From Pseudocercospora fijiensis CIRAD86 (taxonomy: Eukaryota; Ascomycota; Dothideomycetes; Mycosphaerellales; Mycosphaerellaceae): a stretch of DNA of 64,000 nt. The stretch is taken from assembly GCF_000340215.1 (NCBI RefSeq), contig NW_006921535.1, positions 4,140,596-4,204,595 of the forward strand. The letters are read 5' to 3'. The notes below the pieces were generated by a model. That model saw only the letters and a program-made list of their open reading frames with translations. It did no database searches and was not told the DNA's origin. A program made the translations under genes and the position numbers. Position 1 is the stretch's first letter. Each line of letters opens with the position of its first letter. Below are positions 22,601 through 34,062 of this stretch, piece by piece.

Positions 22601-23228
22601 ATGAAGTCTCAGCGCTACGAAGGCACTAGTTACCGGCCGAGACAATCGTCAATATTTGGGGGGTATTTGATAAGCGATGGCTTGCTGTCGTTGCGCGCCA
22701 TCTGCCGCGAGTTCTGTCAAAAGGTGGAGGATACCTTCCTGACGCGCTTCTTCACGCACCGGCCCCAACTCATCTCGGAATCTTCGCTCCAACAGTTCCT
22801 CGACATCTTCCCCCGTCCCTGCGAAACCTCAAGCATACCGGCATGATTCCAGCGCTACTCGTCTCTGGAGATCTTTGGTTCAATATCGACGGCTTCAGCC
22901 AGAAGGGAATCATCAGAGATGTGGACACCAAGCCTCAAGATGCTGGCTTCAGGCTTCAATCTCGCCTCCATCAATATCTGCCTCGAACAAGGTCTTCGCA
23001 TGATTGGAGGCACCCATGTGCGCGATGACGGTGCAGTAGTGCAGCTTGGTTTCACAAAGTTGATTGAGGAAGCTGGGTTGAAGTCATCACCAGACTACGC
23101 GAGTGTCACCGGGCTTGACCATGAGGAGGATGAGGATTATGAAGATGAAGATCGTGCTGACGAAGACTACTATGCTCCTGGAGGCGATGACAATGGGGAG
23201 TGCTGCTGCGGGACCGTGCATCCTTGAT
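22601..23228 (+). pseudogene. Broken gene of unknown family (possibly F-box-like)
   Basis: Protein-like segments lie in three frames in succession: 22,601-22,820 (LRAICREFCQKVEDTF..SLQQFLDIF), 22,815-22,925 (SLRNLKHTGMIPALLVSGD) and 22,930-23,228 (SGFNLASINICLEQGL, then an Asp/Glu-rich tail and CCCG). The style, with short helices and a ..LRNLKH.GMI turn, recalls the many small fungal F-box-like proteins, but I cannot name it. No GT..AG pair joins the frames neatly, so frameshifts are the simpler reading. An unusual intron structure is the alternative. Confidence 0.35.
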
Positions 23229-23232
23229 CAGC

Positions 23233-23678
23233 TATTGGATTGCGATTGGAAACAGACCTTCCCAGGTCGAGATGAGCTGGTAGAGTATTTTCAACATGTC
23301 GATAAGGTCTGGGACCTGAGTAAAGATGTGAGATACGATACGCGTGTGACGAGTATGAAGTGGGATGAGGAGAGGAAGGGGTGGAGGGTGAGCATCAATG
23401 ATGGGGAAGCTGAGCTTACGGCTTGGAATGTTGTGCTTTGTACTGGGTTTGCGAGTAAAAGGTATACGCCACCTTTCAAGAATTTGGAGTTGTATAAGGG
23501 CGAGATTCATCATACGGAAATGGCGAGAGCATTGCCAAGAAATGGGAGCATGGCACGTATAGCAATATGTCGTTGCTTCCTCAGGCCGACAGTTGGTGGC
23601 TTCCGGAGTATAGGAAGGAAGATGTTGTGGGATGAGTGTGCCAATCAAGGCTACAGGGGGTTTGTGCTTTCGAAGTGA
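23233..23678 (+). pseudogene. Baeyer-Villiger-type flavin monooxygenase fragment, internally deleted
   Basis: Intact members use FAD and NADPH to insert oxygen next to a ketone. The segment about 23,250-23,520 matches the middle of the family: FPGRDELVEYFQHVDKVWDL, then NVVLCTGFASKRYTPPF and GEIHHTEM. The next part is in another frame (about 23,525-23,637: HGTYSNMSLLPQADSWW, a late-protein motif). The end returns to the first frame (DECANQGYRGFVL, the usual C-terminus). The N-terminal FAD Rossmann motif, the FxGxxxHxxxW fingerprint and the NADPH-binding Rossmann segment are absent. It is a decayed remnant in otherwise normal DNA, without RIP marks. Confidence 0.65.
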
Positions 23679-23690
23679 AAGTCGTCATCA

Positions 23691-24350
23691 CATCAAGTCC
23701 GGTAGCTTTACAGACCATCCGTCGTACGTAGTTGCACTCTGCACAGAACAAGCGTGCTTGTCCCATTGCTAGTATGCACCTTCCTTCGCATCATCTCTTT
23801 CATCACTTCAGGCAGGTGCAGACCGGCACTTGCCTTCTCCAACGATGGCAGCCTGACCACTGCCGATTGCCTATATCCGCACCCCCACCCGCACCCGCAC
23901 CCGCACCCGCACCCGCACCCGCACCCGCACCCGCACCACCACTCCCATCCACACATTCAATGACCACCGGCCTTGCCTGCTCGTGTGGCGTGAAGGCCAA
24001 CTCATGCCAGCTTCTTCCGCAGCGTGCCTTTGTTGATGAGGCGGAACCCGGACCTTTCTCCGACGCAACCGGCCACTCGGCAACGCGTCCGAGACCTGGT
24101 CAGTACGGTACACGTGATCGCCCACGTCTTGTCAACACTGCCACTGCCACTGCTGAGCTTCCGCCGGCGCCGGCATCAGCACAGGGATGTCACGGGCGCG
24201 GCGCGCTCAGCATGTGACGGCGGAGAACTCTGTGTCTTCACCTGCTGAGCACGCTTTGACATCGTCACGGCCCAAGCTCGGCAATCTCCTCTTCAACTGC
24301 TCCAGGCCAACATTGAAGCCTTCGAGAACAGCGACCTACCAGGCGCCAGA
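23691..24350. other. Intergenic region with a hexanucleotide microsatellite
   Basis: The stretch holds a CACCCG repeat (23,886-23,937, about eight to nine units) that creates spurious Pro/His or Arg/Val frames on both strands. The rest is expected to be the promoter and leader of the next gene. No conserved frame is seen. Confidence 0.6.
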
Positions 24351-25502
24351 ATGGACCGCAACTACCAGCTGGCGTCCAACGCGCGCACGGACAATGTGTC
24401 AGCGGGCCACAGTGCCGGGCCGCCTGTAGAGATGCAATCCATGGCGGACTTCGAGAAGGCCAATCCATATAACCCTCCACCACGAAAGCTCATTCCTCGC
24501 AAGGCTGCCACTCAAAATGGAGAGTACGCCAGTCTCTTTAACATCACTTGCCAAGACCGCGGCTTGACGCCAGACTTCCAGTACAGAGAGGTAGCCCAAG
24601 GTTGTTTCGACGTCACGCTTACCATTGACGGCCAGAAGGTCGATACAATTGGCCAATATGACTCGAAGAAAGGTGCCAAAGAAGAGATCTGCAAGCTTGC
24701 AATGACCAAGATCGATTCTTTTGGCAACCGCAAGAAGCGGAACGCTTCAGTCTTCGACTCGGATAATTTGACTTCTTTGCCCGCCGATCTGCACGAAGAG
24801 CGTTGGATCAATATTGTCTACGGCGAGTATCTCTTTCCTAGTATTGCGGCATGGAAGCTGACGTATCGCATCGCAGAGTACATACAGAAAGCCAAGCTTG
24901 GGCCGCCTGCATTTGAAGAGAGAGGCGTGCACCCAAGCACTGGACCGTTCACTTGTACTCTTCGTCTCCCAAATGGACCTCTCATACCGTTCGGCTCTGA
25001 CCTTGGCACATTCAAGAAGAAATCGGATGCCAAGCTGGCGGCTGCTCAGCAAGCTACAAAGTGGCTTCGATCCCAAGGTCTCGTCGCGCAGTCGACGGCC
25101 AAGCGTCGCAGATCGTCAACAGAAGCACAACTCGCTTCCGATAGCATACCTGTAGCCCTCGGCGAGACGGGCTTGACACAGGCGCTCACACGTCAACTGG
25201 GTATGGACCATACAGCGGAGCAGGGAACGCTTCCAGAGCGCTGCACCAAGCTGATTGTTGAGCTCGGCTTTAGCCAGCCAACTTTCGAGTTTGAGCCCTT
25301 GGAAGGAGCATTCTACAACGTCCATGCAACATTCAATTCGAGAGACGAGAATGTTGAGCCACGCCTTTCTGGAAAGATTGGCAGGGTTGAGGCTGTGTAC
25401 GGCAAGAAGCAAGCAAAAGAGCAGTGCTGGCGGGAGATCTCCAAAGTGCTCGAAGCCATTCGGGTCGACAGGATGGCGATGATGTCGCATATGGCATTAT
25501 GA
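24351..25502 (+). CDS. dsRNA-binding-domain-like protein
   Basis: 383 aa, single exon, ATG at 24,351. Three segments look like double-stranded-RNA-binding folds. Residues 58-123 are the best: hydrophobic first helix, P.F.YRE, G.F.V...IDG strand pair, then SKKGAKEEICKLA helix at 105-117, with the Lys-rich helix start used for RNA contact. Residues about 170-245 end in FKKKSDAKLAAAQQATKWL. Residues 295-370 end in GKKQAKEQCWREISKVL. A KRRR patch at 251-254 could be a nuclear signal. No RNase III or deaminase domain is attached, so a stand-alone RNA-binding adaptor is possible; that is inference. The upstream ATG-free leader supports this start. Confidence 0.7.
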   Translation: MDRNYQLASNARTDNVSAGHSAGPPVEMQSMADFEKANPYNPPPRKLIPRKAATQNGEYASLFNITCQDRGLTPDFQYREVAQGCFDVTLTIDGQKVDTIGQYDSKKGAKEEICKLAMTKIDSFGNRKKRNASVFDSDNLTSLPADLHEERWINIVYGEYLFPSIAAWKLTYRIAEYIQKAKLGPPAFEERGVHPSTGPFTCTLRLPNGPLIPFGSDLGTFKKKSDAKLAAAQQATKWLRSQGLVAQSTAKRRRSSTEAQLASDSIPVALGETGLTQALTRQLGMDHTAEQGTLPERCTKLIVELGFSQPTFEFEPLEGAFYNVHATFNSRDENVEPRLSGKIGRVEAVYGKKQAKEQCWREISKVLEAIRVDRMAMMSHMAL

Positions 25503-25832
25503 ATCAACGCAATTTCGCACTAGACCTTTGTCTCGAGCTCATTCGAGAATCGGCTGGTATTACACAGACCTGTTGTGGCGCCCGGCAGCGACTGACAGAA
25601 GCGTATGTAGCGGTAACCAGGCCATGACTTTTGATGACACTGACTTTGAGCGTGGTGTCTCCTTTATGAGGCTAGCTAGGATGGCTTTGTGCATAAAATG
25701 CCATTTCCGGCGTGCAGGTGCAATGCCGTCTCCAACTGAGTTGCGCAAATAAAGAACAACGAAATCGTCTCAACCCGACTAATCTTGAATTTCAACGCGA
25801 GTTTGCTTTGCTAACACAGTTCGCAGAGCAGG
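25503..25832. other. Intergenic region before kinase 1
   Basis: About 330 bases with only short chance frames. It should hold the promoter of the first kinase-like gene. Confidence 0.5.
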
Positions 25833-27614
25833 ATGGCGCCCCAAAAGCGGAAGCGGAAATTCGAGGACTTCGATGATCAGAACGTCTACATAGAGTACCG
25901 CAAGAAGAGGCAAGGTGTGGACGGAAGGAGTAGAGATGGTAAAAAGGTGATTTCGGCGGCTACCAGGACCTGGGAAGGTCTGTCAGCCGAGCAGCGATCA
26001 ACAGAAGCGAATAGGATTAGAGCTGCGGTGGCCGAGGGCAAGAAATTGGCGGACATTGAGGATGTGGAATTCTCCAATGCAGATGGCGCTGCTAGCCCAA
26101 CAGGCAAGCGAACAGACGATGGAGCGGCCCTAGAAAGCACAGATGAAATGCTACAAGCAGTTCCTGCAGTGCCAGGAGGTATAGAGAATGGCTCCGCTGG
26201 CAACAACCAGCCCTCCGACCCTACAGTTTCCCAAAGCTTTGATACAAGTCAGCCTCCCATAGCTCAAAACACAACCGCAATCGTCAACAACGCCGTCTCC
26301 GGCGAGACACAGGAAGCTCAGCAGCTACGGGCACCTCTTACATTCATCTCACTGAAGAATCGTTGGACGGATATTGCGAAAGACGACGCTGTTACCACAA
26401 ATAAGCCTGGGAACGCAGGGAAGGAGCCCAGGAGAAAAGTTGCTGCAGCCAATCCTCCAGTCTCAGATGATCGCACATGGGTCGGGCAGAGGTATCTAGG
26501 CGGTGGTGGTTACGGGACGGCTCATGCATACTTTGCTTTGGACAACAACGGGAACATCATGGCACGGATTGTGGTGAAGGACAGTTGGATCACGTCTTCG
26601 CATTGGTCGAGTTTTTGGTTCTGGCACAAAGATCCAGAAAACTCTGACGACCGTATTCCAGTCGAAGTCCAGGCGATGCTCAACATGAAAGACAAGGCAG
26701 GAAGCGATGGCGTGGTGCAACACCTTTTCCATGAGGTCTACCGCGAAAGAATGGCGTATCGCGTCATCATGAGTTATTGTGGCCATGGAAACTTGTTCGA
26801 GAGTACATGTCATTACGCCGACTCCAAAATTAAGCCTAAACCCTTCCCGCCAGAACCATTTGTCTGGGCTGTCTTTGATGCCTTGGCCGATGTCTGTCTC
26901 CTTTTGGAGTTCGGCAGTACCGATGAGGCCAAGGCAGTAGAGAACTGGAAGCAAATCGTGCATCGCGGTACGTTTACCCTCTTTCTTTTATTTGAATGCC
27001 AGCTGACTCCAGTGTGATCAGACTTCAAGACCGAGAATGTCTTCCTGGATAGCCCAAGTGATAAGGCATTCGTCATGTATCCCAAACCTGTTCTAGGCGA
27101 CTTTGGTTTATGTATTCTCACGCATGCAGAGAATGATCGCGAAAATCCATTGTCGTACAGCGATGCACAAGGAACAGAAGGCTGGCAAGCTCCAGAGCAG
27201 CTGCCAATGATGTCGACAACAACGTTCGAACCACGTCGAGTTGGCAAACTTCTCTCCTGGACGAATGTATGGGCTGCTGGTGCCATCGTCGCGCGTCTCA
27301 TGGATAGAGTGAAGGATCCCTCGACTCCGAAGTACACCAAAGGCAAGGATAGCCAATTCGAATGGTTGAAGAAAGCTACGAGAGACCACTACTCGCAAGA
27401 GCTTCAGAATCTTATGAAGCGATGTGTGGCATACGAGCCTGGAGAGAGGATCACGGCGAGAGAGCTGAAGAAGGAGATCTTGAAGTACACCAGCGGTGGT
27501 GAAGAGGATCGCGCTAAAGAATATCGCAACACCTCCCCTGGGACCTTCCCAACAGAGGATCAGTTGATGTACGAGAAAGACCAATATGCCATAGGCCTGT
27601 CATTGCCCAAATGA
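25833..27614 (+). CDS. Divergent protein kinase-like protein (paralogue 1)
   Basis: Exons 25,833-26,967 and 27,022-27,614 (54-nt phase-1 intron), 575 aa. Residues 1-75 are basic and carry a short W.GLS.EQR helix region found also in the next gene; 80-210 is low-complexity linker. The kinase region starts near 218: glycine loop GGGGYG at 223-228, Lys249 in the VAIK position, candidate helix-C Glu278, HRD at 377-379 split by the intron, Asn384 in the catalytic loop, DFG at 405-407, and an APE-like APEQ. All key catalytic residues are present, so it could be active. The N-lobe contains an unusual HWSSFWFWHKDP insertion. Function and substrates are not known; similar divergent kinases are often lineage-expanded in fungi. 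Confidence 0.82.
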
Positions 27615-27872
27615 AGCACATATAACTGCTTTAGCTCCTCTGCGATGCTGAAGGCTCTGCTTAACAGGTCAGAATTCTGGCTATGGCTTTGTCACAGGGA
27701 GTGCGCTTTGTGCACGACAAGGATAGATCACTCGGTCGGTTCTGACCTGGGTAACAAAGACAGCATTGCCATTTCCGCTTCCGTCGAGTCCATCTCTCGA
27801 GCAGATTTATAGAGACCATCTTGCAAAATTCTGACGCCAAACACGAGAAAGCGGCGAACGAATACATCTCCA

Positions 27873-29832
27873 ATGGCGTCACCAAAGAAAAGGCCTAGAC
27901 TCGACGATGTCAGTGGCGATGAAGACGATAAGCCAGAACCTCTACCGATCGGCGAGTTGTTCAAAAGGCATCGAAAGGCTCGTATCAGAAGGGCTGGAGA
28001 TCGGCGGGACGCGCGTGTGCATCAAGCTATTTTAAATGCTCAGTGGGACAGTCTCTCGCCAGAAGCCCAGCAGCAGGAGACTGACAGGATACAAGGGCAC
28101 TTGGATGAAGGTCGGGATAAAGGTCGGACATTGAGCGATGTGTCGGATATACCTGGCGCCGAACCTCCTGAATTCACAGAACAGGACTTGACGGATAGTG
28201 AGGGCGGGGAGAAACCATTCGATGAGGATGAGGATAGTAGCTCAGAGGAACGTGAGGATGAGGATAAGGATGAGGATGAGGATGAGGATGAGGATGAGGA
28301 TGAGGATGAGGATGAGGATGAGGATGAGGATGAGGATGAGGATGAGGATGAGGATGAGGATGAGGATGAGGAGGATGAGGATGAGGATGGGGATGAGGAT
28401 GAGGATGAGGATTGGGATGCCTTTCGAAATGTAATCACACAGGAAAAGCGTACTCGAAACGATACTCAAAGTGCCCTGGAAACATTTGCCAAAGACAATC
28501 CTCCGCGCTACAAGCAAGGCAAGACATGGGTTAGCCCGGGACAAGTCGGTACCGGGTCAGGTGGAAACATAACACTGTGGGTGGCATACAACGAAACTCA
28601 CTCCAAGATCGTTGATCGAATTGCCGTCAAAGACCAGTTCCACAACGTCGATGAATGGTCGAGTATCCGCCTTTGGTACGGTGATCCTCGCAATTGGGGA
28701 ACAAGAGAGATCATGGAAGTAAAAGCAATGAGAAATCTCAACAAAGCCGCTGGCGATGGCCCAGGAAGTCATGGGCTCATCAAGCTGCTTGACTCTCGAG
28801 TATACATGAAACGCATGGCTTCCCGGATTATCATGAGCTACTGTGGCCATGGTGACATCGATGGCATCATTAGGAGATATCAAGAAGCCGGCCAGAAGAT
28901 CCCGGAAGCCTTCATCTGGGTAAGTAGACTCGAAATGACCGTTGAGTTGCGAACTAACTCCCTCCCTCATAGACAGTATTCAACGCTCTTGCAGAGGCAT
29001 GTGTGCTCATGAAGTACGGCAACATTCAGAGCAAAAAGGACGAGACTTGGCAACAAATTGTGCATCAAGGTGAGCAAGAACACATAGGTGACAGCAAGCA
29101 CAAAACCTCGCAAGAAACTTACACTACTACGCAGACATCAATCCAAGGAACATCTTCCTCGACCCAGCAATTCCCTATACCACCGCTACTACTGAGCCAC
29201 CTCCCCGCCCATTCCCCAGCTATCAACAACCAGTCCTTGGCGATTTCGGCAACAGCATCATCACCTCCCGCTACGACGATCTCAATCCATATGCTTACGC
29301 CGCGCAGCATGGCACCCCAGGATTCCGAGCAGGAGAACAAATCCCTTGGATGGAAGACGATACTTTCTTACCAGTGTACGACGACAAGCTCCTGTCACCA
29401 ACCAACATCTATCAAGTCGGGATCACCATCGCAGCCATGATGCATTGCAAATCAGTCCAAGGCTGGGACGATGACAAGCTTTGGGATGGTCCGGTCGATA
29501 CGGAACCTGGTGAGAAGCAGAATAAAGAGTTTGAGTGGGAGCCGGACGATGTGGTACAGACGTATTCGGAATCGCTACGAAAACTGATGAAGAAATGTGT
29601 GAAATGGAATCCAAGAGACAGGATCAAAGCTACGCATCTTAAGAGGAAGATTTTGAAGCATACTGGAGGCAGAGCTGGTACTACGGATCGAGCACAAGGT
29701 ATGAGGACTGGGTGGCCGACGACACAAGCTCAAGCCAATCTGGTTATGCCTGCGAATCTCCTGAAGACGGACGATTATGTAGTTGGCCTTTCTCCGTGGT
29801 TCATACACGAAGATGGAGATCAACAAATATGA
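27873..29832 (+). CDS. Divergent protein kinase-like protein (paralogue 2, altered HRD and APE)
   Basis: Exons 27,873-28,919, 28,973-29,069 and 29,135-29,832 (introns of 53 and 65 nt, phases 0 and 1), 613 aa. It follows paralogue 1 in tandem with a 258-bp gap and shares the N-terminal W..LSPEAQQ motif, the YCGHG word, the catalytic-loop intron position and the C-terminal ending style. Residues about 129-185 are an Asp/Glu run encoded by a GAGGAT repeat. The kinase region has the VAIK-position Lys (IAVKDQ) and DFG at 417-419, but HRD is HQD (380-382) and APE is AGE. The catalytic Asp remains, so weak activity or a pseudokinase role are both possible. A local duplication followed by divergence is the simplest origin. 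Confidence 0.8.
28253..28411. repeat. In-frame GAGGAT hexanucleotide microsatellite
   Basis: About 26 near-perfect GAGGAT units inside the first exon of kinase paralogue 2, encoding alternating Glu/Asp. Because the unit is six bases, gain or loss of units keeps the frame; length is likely to vary between strains. Confidence 0.95.
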
Positions 29833-30205
29833 ATTGACATTCTACGGCCTTGGACTGCCAAGAAGGACGCTGCGCTCCTTCATACATTATTTGCGGAGAC
29901 GTGCGGAGTATTATTATTTTTGAGGGAAGTTCATCTGAAGATCTGCAGTGCCTTCTTGTTCCTCCTCAGAGCCGACTTCTTCCAAAACCGGCCTCTTTTG
30001 ACCTGGAGAATGTATGTTGACATCGTGGCGTCTGGCTGTCATCAAAACACTTTTTCCCCGTCTGCGCGATCGATTCAGACGTGGAGAGGGCGGCTGAAGA
30101 ACAACTTTTGTCTCATTGCATGCCAGCGTGCTATCTATGTCTTGCTATACCGCTGCATTCGTGCAAATGTTCGACTCTGTGAACTCATTGCACCATGTGG
30201 GACGT
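29833..30205. other. Tail-to-tail intergenic region
   Basis: Lies between the stops of kinase paralogue 2 (+) and HET-C (-), so it holds both 3' ends. A plus-strand frame running through here and on into the HET-C antisense strand is a shadow of the Gly/Tyr/Arg-rich repeats. Confidence 0.6.
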
Positions 30206-33200
30206 CTACCAGCGACGTCCGCCCTCATCGCCGTAGCCCGAGGAGCCACCATAGCCACCACCGCTGCCGTAACCCTCATTGCCGAATCCGCCAGGCATGT
30301 CATCGCGTCGTCCGTACTCGTTATCATCATCATTGCGACGTCCGAATCCTCCGCCACTGCCAAACTCTTCACGTCGGCCGTACTCGCTCTGACCGAGGCC
30401 ACCATCGCCCAATTCTTCGCGCGGCGGGGGGCGACCATATTCTCCGCCAGAGAATGAGTCTCCAGCGTAGCTCTGTTGCTGGCGTCCGTAGCTGTCGCCT
30501 CCGCCATAGTTTTGCTGTTGGTAGCTTGAGGATTCGTACCTGCTCTCAGAGTGAGAGCTATACTCTTGACGCCCGTAACCGCTCGACGATTGAGAATACT
30601 CCTCGCGACGCTCAGACTGGTAGCCTCCATGACCTCCACCAGAGCGGCGCTCATACTCGTCTGAGTCGTGTCGCTTTCTGGAACCCGAGCGGCGACGCTC
30701 GCGGCTGCCGCTGTTTCGACGGCCATACTGACGTTCCTCTTCCTCTTCACGCTCTTTCTTGCGGCGCTTCTCTTCCTTCTTGCGCTGCTTCTTCATCTTC
30801 TTTTCGTAATCATCATCGTCATTACTGTCATCATCATCATCGCTGTCTTTCTGGTTATGACCATACCGTGTCTCAGAATGTTGGCCATACTGTTGACCAG
30901 AGCTAGTGAAGCGCTGCTCGGAGGTCTCTTGGATGTAGGAGCCACCTGGCTGTTCGTAGCGACGCTCAGTACGTTGCTCGTAGCCACCGCCGTAGCTCGG
31001 CTGAACTTCGGTGCGCTGCTCAAATCCGTAGCCAGTACTGCCAGAGGGGCCGTCTTGCTCGTACCGCTGGTAACGCTCCTCGTGTCCACCAGACGAATAC
31101 TGCGTCTGCGACATTTGGGCTTGGCCATAGCGCTCGCCTTGTCCACCATATCCTCCCGGAACATGGCCCGTCTCAGTGACTTGAGACGTGTACGAATCGC
31201 CTTCGTTATTGTAGCCACCACTCGAGTATCTCTTCTTTTCGGCCTTCTCGCCGCTGAAGGCGCCACCGAGCAATCCACCTCCAACCGCGCCAGCGAGTCC
31301 ACCGACAATGGAGCCGAGAGCCCCGCCGCCAACAGCATCACCGACTGTGTCGCTAATATGGCTTTGCATCTCGTTTGGTAGGCCACCTGACGAGCTACCT
31401 CCGCCGAGGGCCTGTTGCAGGCCTCCAAAGGAGCCACCGATGGCACCGGAGCTTTGGCTTGTCTTCATGTTTGGCAGGCCCAGAGGCTTGCCACAACCAT
31501 GTCCATGATCTTGTACGCCTTCCTTGTGGTTCCAGCCTTGCTCAACGCCATCTCTTGAAAGCTTGTCGCGAAGATCATCACGCTCGCGGTCGGACTTCTC
31601 GCTCCACCAGCGCTCAACGACTTGAAACATCAAATGACGACCATCAGTCGCACCGTCCTCACCATAGTCGCGGAGCGCTGGATGGTGAAATACTCCGTTG
31701 ATGATGCGGTCATTCGTGCGGCGAATGTCGATGTTATCGTCATCCCAGCAAGCAACGATCTGCAGGAAGCGTTAGTCAAGATCACCCACTAATTTCAGAG
31801 GGAAGACTGCACATACCTGCGGCACAACCCACTTCAATACCTGGCTAGCAACCTTACCAGCCGGCTCGTTGAGGATGTTGGAAAAGTGATCCTTGGAAAG
31901 CATACTGTGGGTTGGATCGGTGCAGCTGTCGTCCTGGAAAACGTTATGCTGCTGAGCCTTGCTGGATTGGATGATCTCTGAGCTTCCGGTTCGTAGTTCA
32001 TTCTTCACCTGATTGACGATCGGAACCACGAATGGAGCCATGAGAGAGAATACGAAGATTGAAACCTGGTCCTGCAGCTGCTCTATCAGGTCTGGCAGAA
32101 CCGGAATCTTGTCGATAGCTTCGTTGATGCTCTTCATCAGGTTATCATGGAACTCGAAAAGGGGATAGATCTGTGTCTGAATCTCCTCGACCTGTTGGGT
32201 GAAGGCTTCTGGCTCCTTTGGCGTGATGTGCATGTTCTGCAGTTGTTCTGCCTGAGCGTTGACTTTGAGCTGCTCCGCTTTGCCTTTCTGATCGCTGTCT
32301 CCGAGAATGCCAGGTGGGAGCTTGTCAAGCAGATCTTGCAAGAGCGAAGTATCGGCGTTCTGAGATTGGACCAGAGTGCCCTCCAGCTCGTCCAATTCAT
32401 ACTGGGTCGCCTTGTCGGTGAATTCGCCCATGACAGAGTGCAAAAAGTCGACGCCACCGAAAGTGCCAGTGATGATTGGGTAGACTGGATGACGAGCGCC
32501 TCTGAGCTCAATCTGGGTGCGACGGCCGACGTGCGGGAAGACATCACGCTCGCCAAGCTCAATGAGAGCCAATTCGGTGTAGTTGGAGTGGGCAGAATAG
32601 TCTTCCAGACAGTGACAAGCAGTTCCGAGCAGGCGGAGAGCTTCATAGTAATCGCGTTGATCGTTGTTGTGCTTGTAGCGGCGACCAAGCTCGATGCATT
32701 TGCGGAACAAAGTGCGGACCATGCCAGCAGATGTAGTGATGCCTTGATCCTCACTAGCAATGTAGTGTTTCAAGCCAGTGCGTTCGTCAATGCTGAGCTC
32801 GCGACGCTCATCGACAGGACCGCGCAAACGGCGGTCGTACTGCCTCGCATCAAGATTGTCGGCGTAGTCCTTCGGGTTGTCAATATGCTCTTCTGGACGA
32901 TAGCAACCCAGCCTCTCCGTGGTAACCTCAAACTCTTGAGTGCCATAGCCGAAGGATAAAAAGCCGAGGATCCAAAGCAGAAGGCGAATTGCTTCAGCAG
33001 AAACGTACTTGACAGTGCCTACGTCTACGGCCTGGCTGTAATCGCGGAGCCTATCGCGACAAGTCAGCCAGCAATCTCAAGACCACTCCACCAAGGACTG
33101 ACCAGTTCCCGAAGTAGATTCGCTTAACATCGAGTTTGCTAAACTTGCGGCCGCCCATGGCGCGTGCCGTGAGGATGGTGAGGAGTGTATCTTCGATATC

Positions 33201-33394
33201 GCCATGGCGCCAGTTTTGGCCTTCAATCTTGCTGGTGCTTCCGATGTTTCCTGAAGGGCGGTATCGTCAGCTCCTGCTCACCGCGAGACAGCTGGGTAGT
33301 CAAACTCACCAGCACCGAATGCGTTTGCCTGGCCTGCATAGAGCAAGACCAGCACGGCGATGACAGGCAGCCAGCTGCCGTACTTGAGTGCCAT
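30206..33394 (-). CDS. HET-C heterokaryon-incompatibility family protein
   Basis: Exons on the minus strand: 33,394-33,310, 33,250-33,103, 33,050-31,817 and 31,759-30,206 (introns 59, 52 and 57 nt), 1,006 aa; all junctions keep frame. A signal peptide precedes ANA at residues 23-25. The conserved core follows: GNIGSTSKIEGQNWRHGDIED, GRKFSKLDVKRIYFGNWLRDYSQAVDVG, ACHCLEDYSAHSNYTELAL, and WWSEKSD. The last 400 residues are rich in Gly, Tyr, Ser, Arg and Gln with a highly charged Lys/Glu block, as in the glycine-rich tail of Neurospora HET-C. Known role: vegetative self/non-self recognition on hyphal fusion; this family tends to carry polymorphism in a specificity segment. Whether it works in recognition here is not shown. 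It is divergently oriented to the MYND gene. Confidence 0.93.
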
Positions 33395-34062
33395 TGTTGT
33401 GAGATTGTTGTGATCCAAGCTGCTGTGTGCGTGGAGGTGTTGACGCTCAAAAGTCAAGCGTGCTTTCTTTCCCGCGTCTCCCGTCCTTTCCTCGGCGCGT
33501 GCGCGTCTGCAGCTGCTGCGTCGACTTGAAACAGTGTGGGGCGTCCTCCGACGTCACTGCCAAGAGATGACCCGAGGCGTCGTTCGATCTCTGACATGAA
33601 CATTCACTTCACTTCGCTTCACGCTATTATTATTGTCACATGCAATTCCGAATTGCAAACCTTATTATTAGAAATGCACATTAACAACCTGAAGCAACCT
33701 TGAACCCTTGACCACTTCCCTGAGCCCCATTTAAGCCACCGAGCCCTAGCTCCCCGTCAAATTTTGACTCTCTCTGTTCAAGTCGGAATCAACAGCTTCA
33801 GTCTGAATAACGCCTCGAAGGACACGTTCTGTATATTTTAAAAGGCAAGGAGCCGACGTACCGGCGCAGGAGGCTTGCCCTACAGCACAACCTGACACCT
33901 CCAGTATTGTGACTTCTTGGCGTGAAATTGAGTTCTGCTCCCCGTTCTCCGTCCGTGGAAGCTTCATCCTGGCAATGCTGCCGGTGCTGGCATCTGATTG
34001 CTCCTTCCGCTGTCTATCCTCGATTCCTGCGTCCAAATGCCGATGCACGCGTGCGGCGTACC
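33395..34062. promoter_or_regulatory. Divergent promoter region of HET-C and the MYND gene
   Basis: A 0.67-kb stretch between two divergently transcribed genes. An AT-rich patch with TTATTATTATTG-like words lies at 33,625-33,670. No specific transcription-factor site can be assigned with confidence. Confidence 0.45.

Noticed and set aside
23732..24217. Pro/His-rich frames around 23.9 kb
   Set aside because: They come from the CACCCG microsatellite and occur in several frames at once.
28040..28438. Poly-Ser and Ile/Leu frames opposite kinase paralogue 2
   Set aside because: Produced by the GAGGAT repeat read on the other strand.
30668..31381. 237-aa plus-strand hydrophobic frame
   Set aside because: Antisense shadow of the Gly/Ser/Arg-rich HET-C tail.
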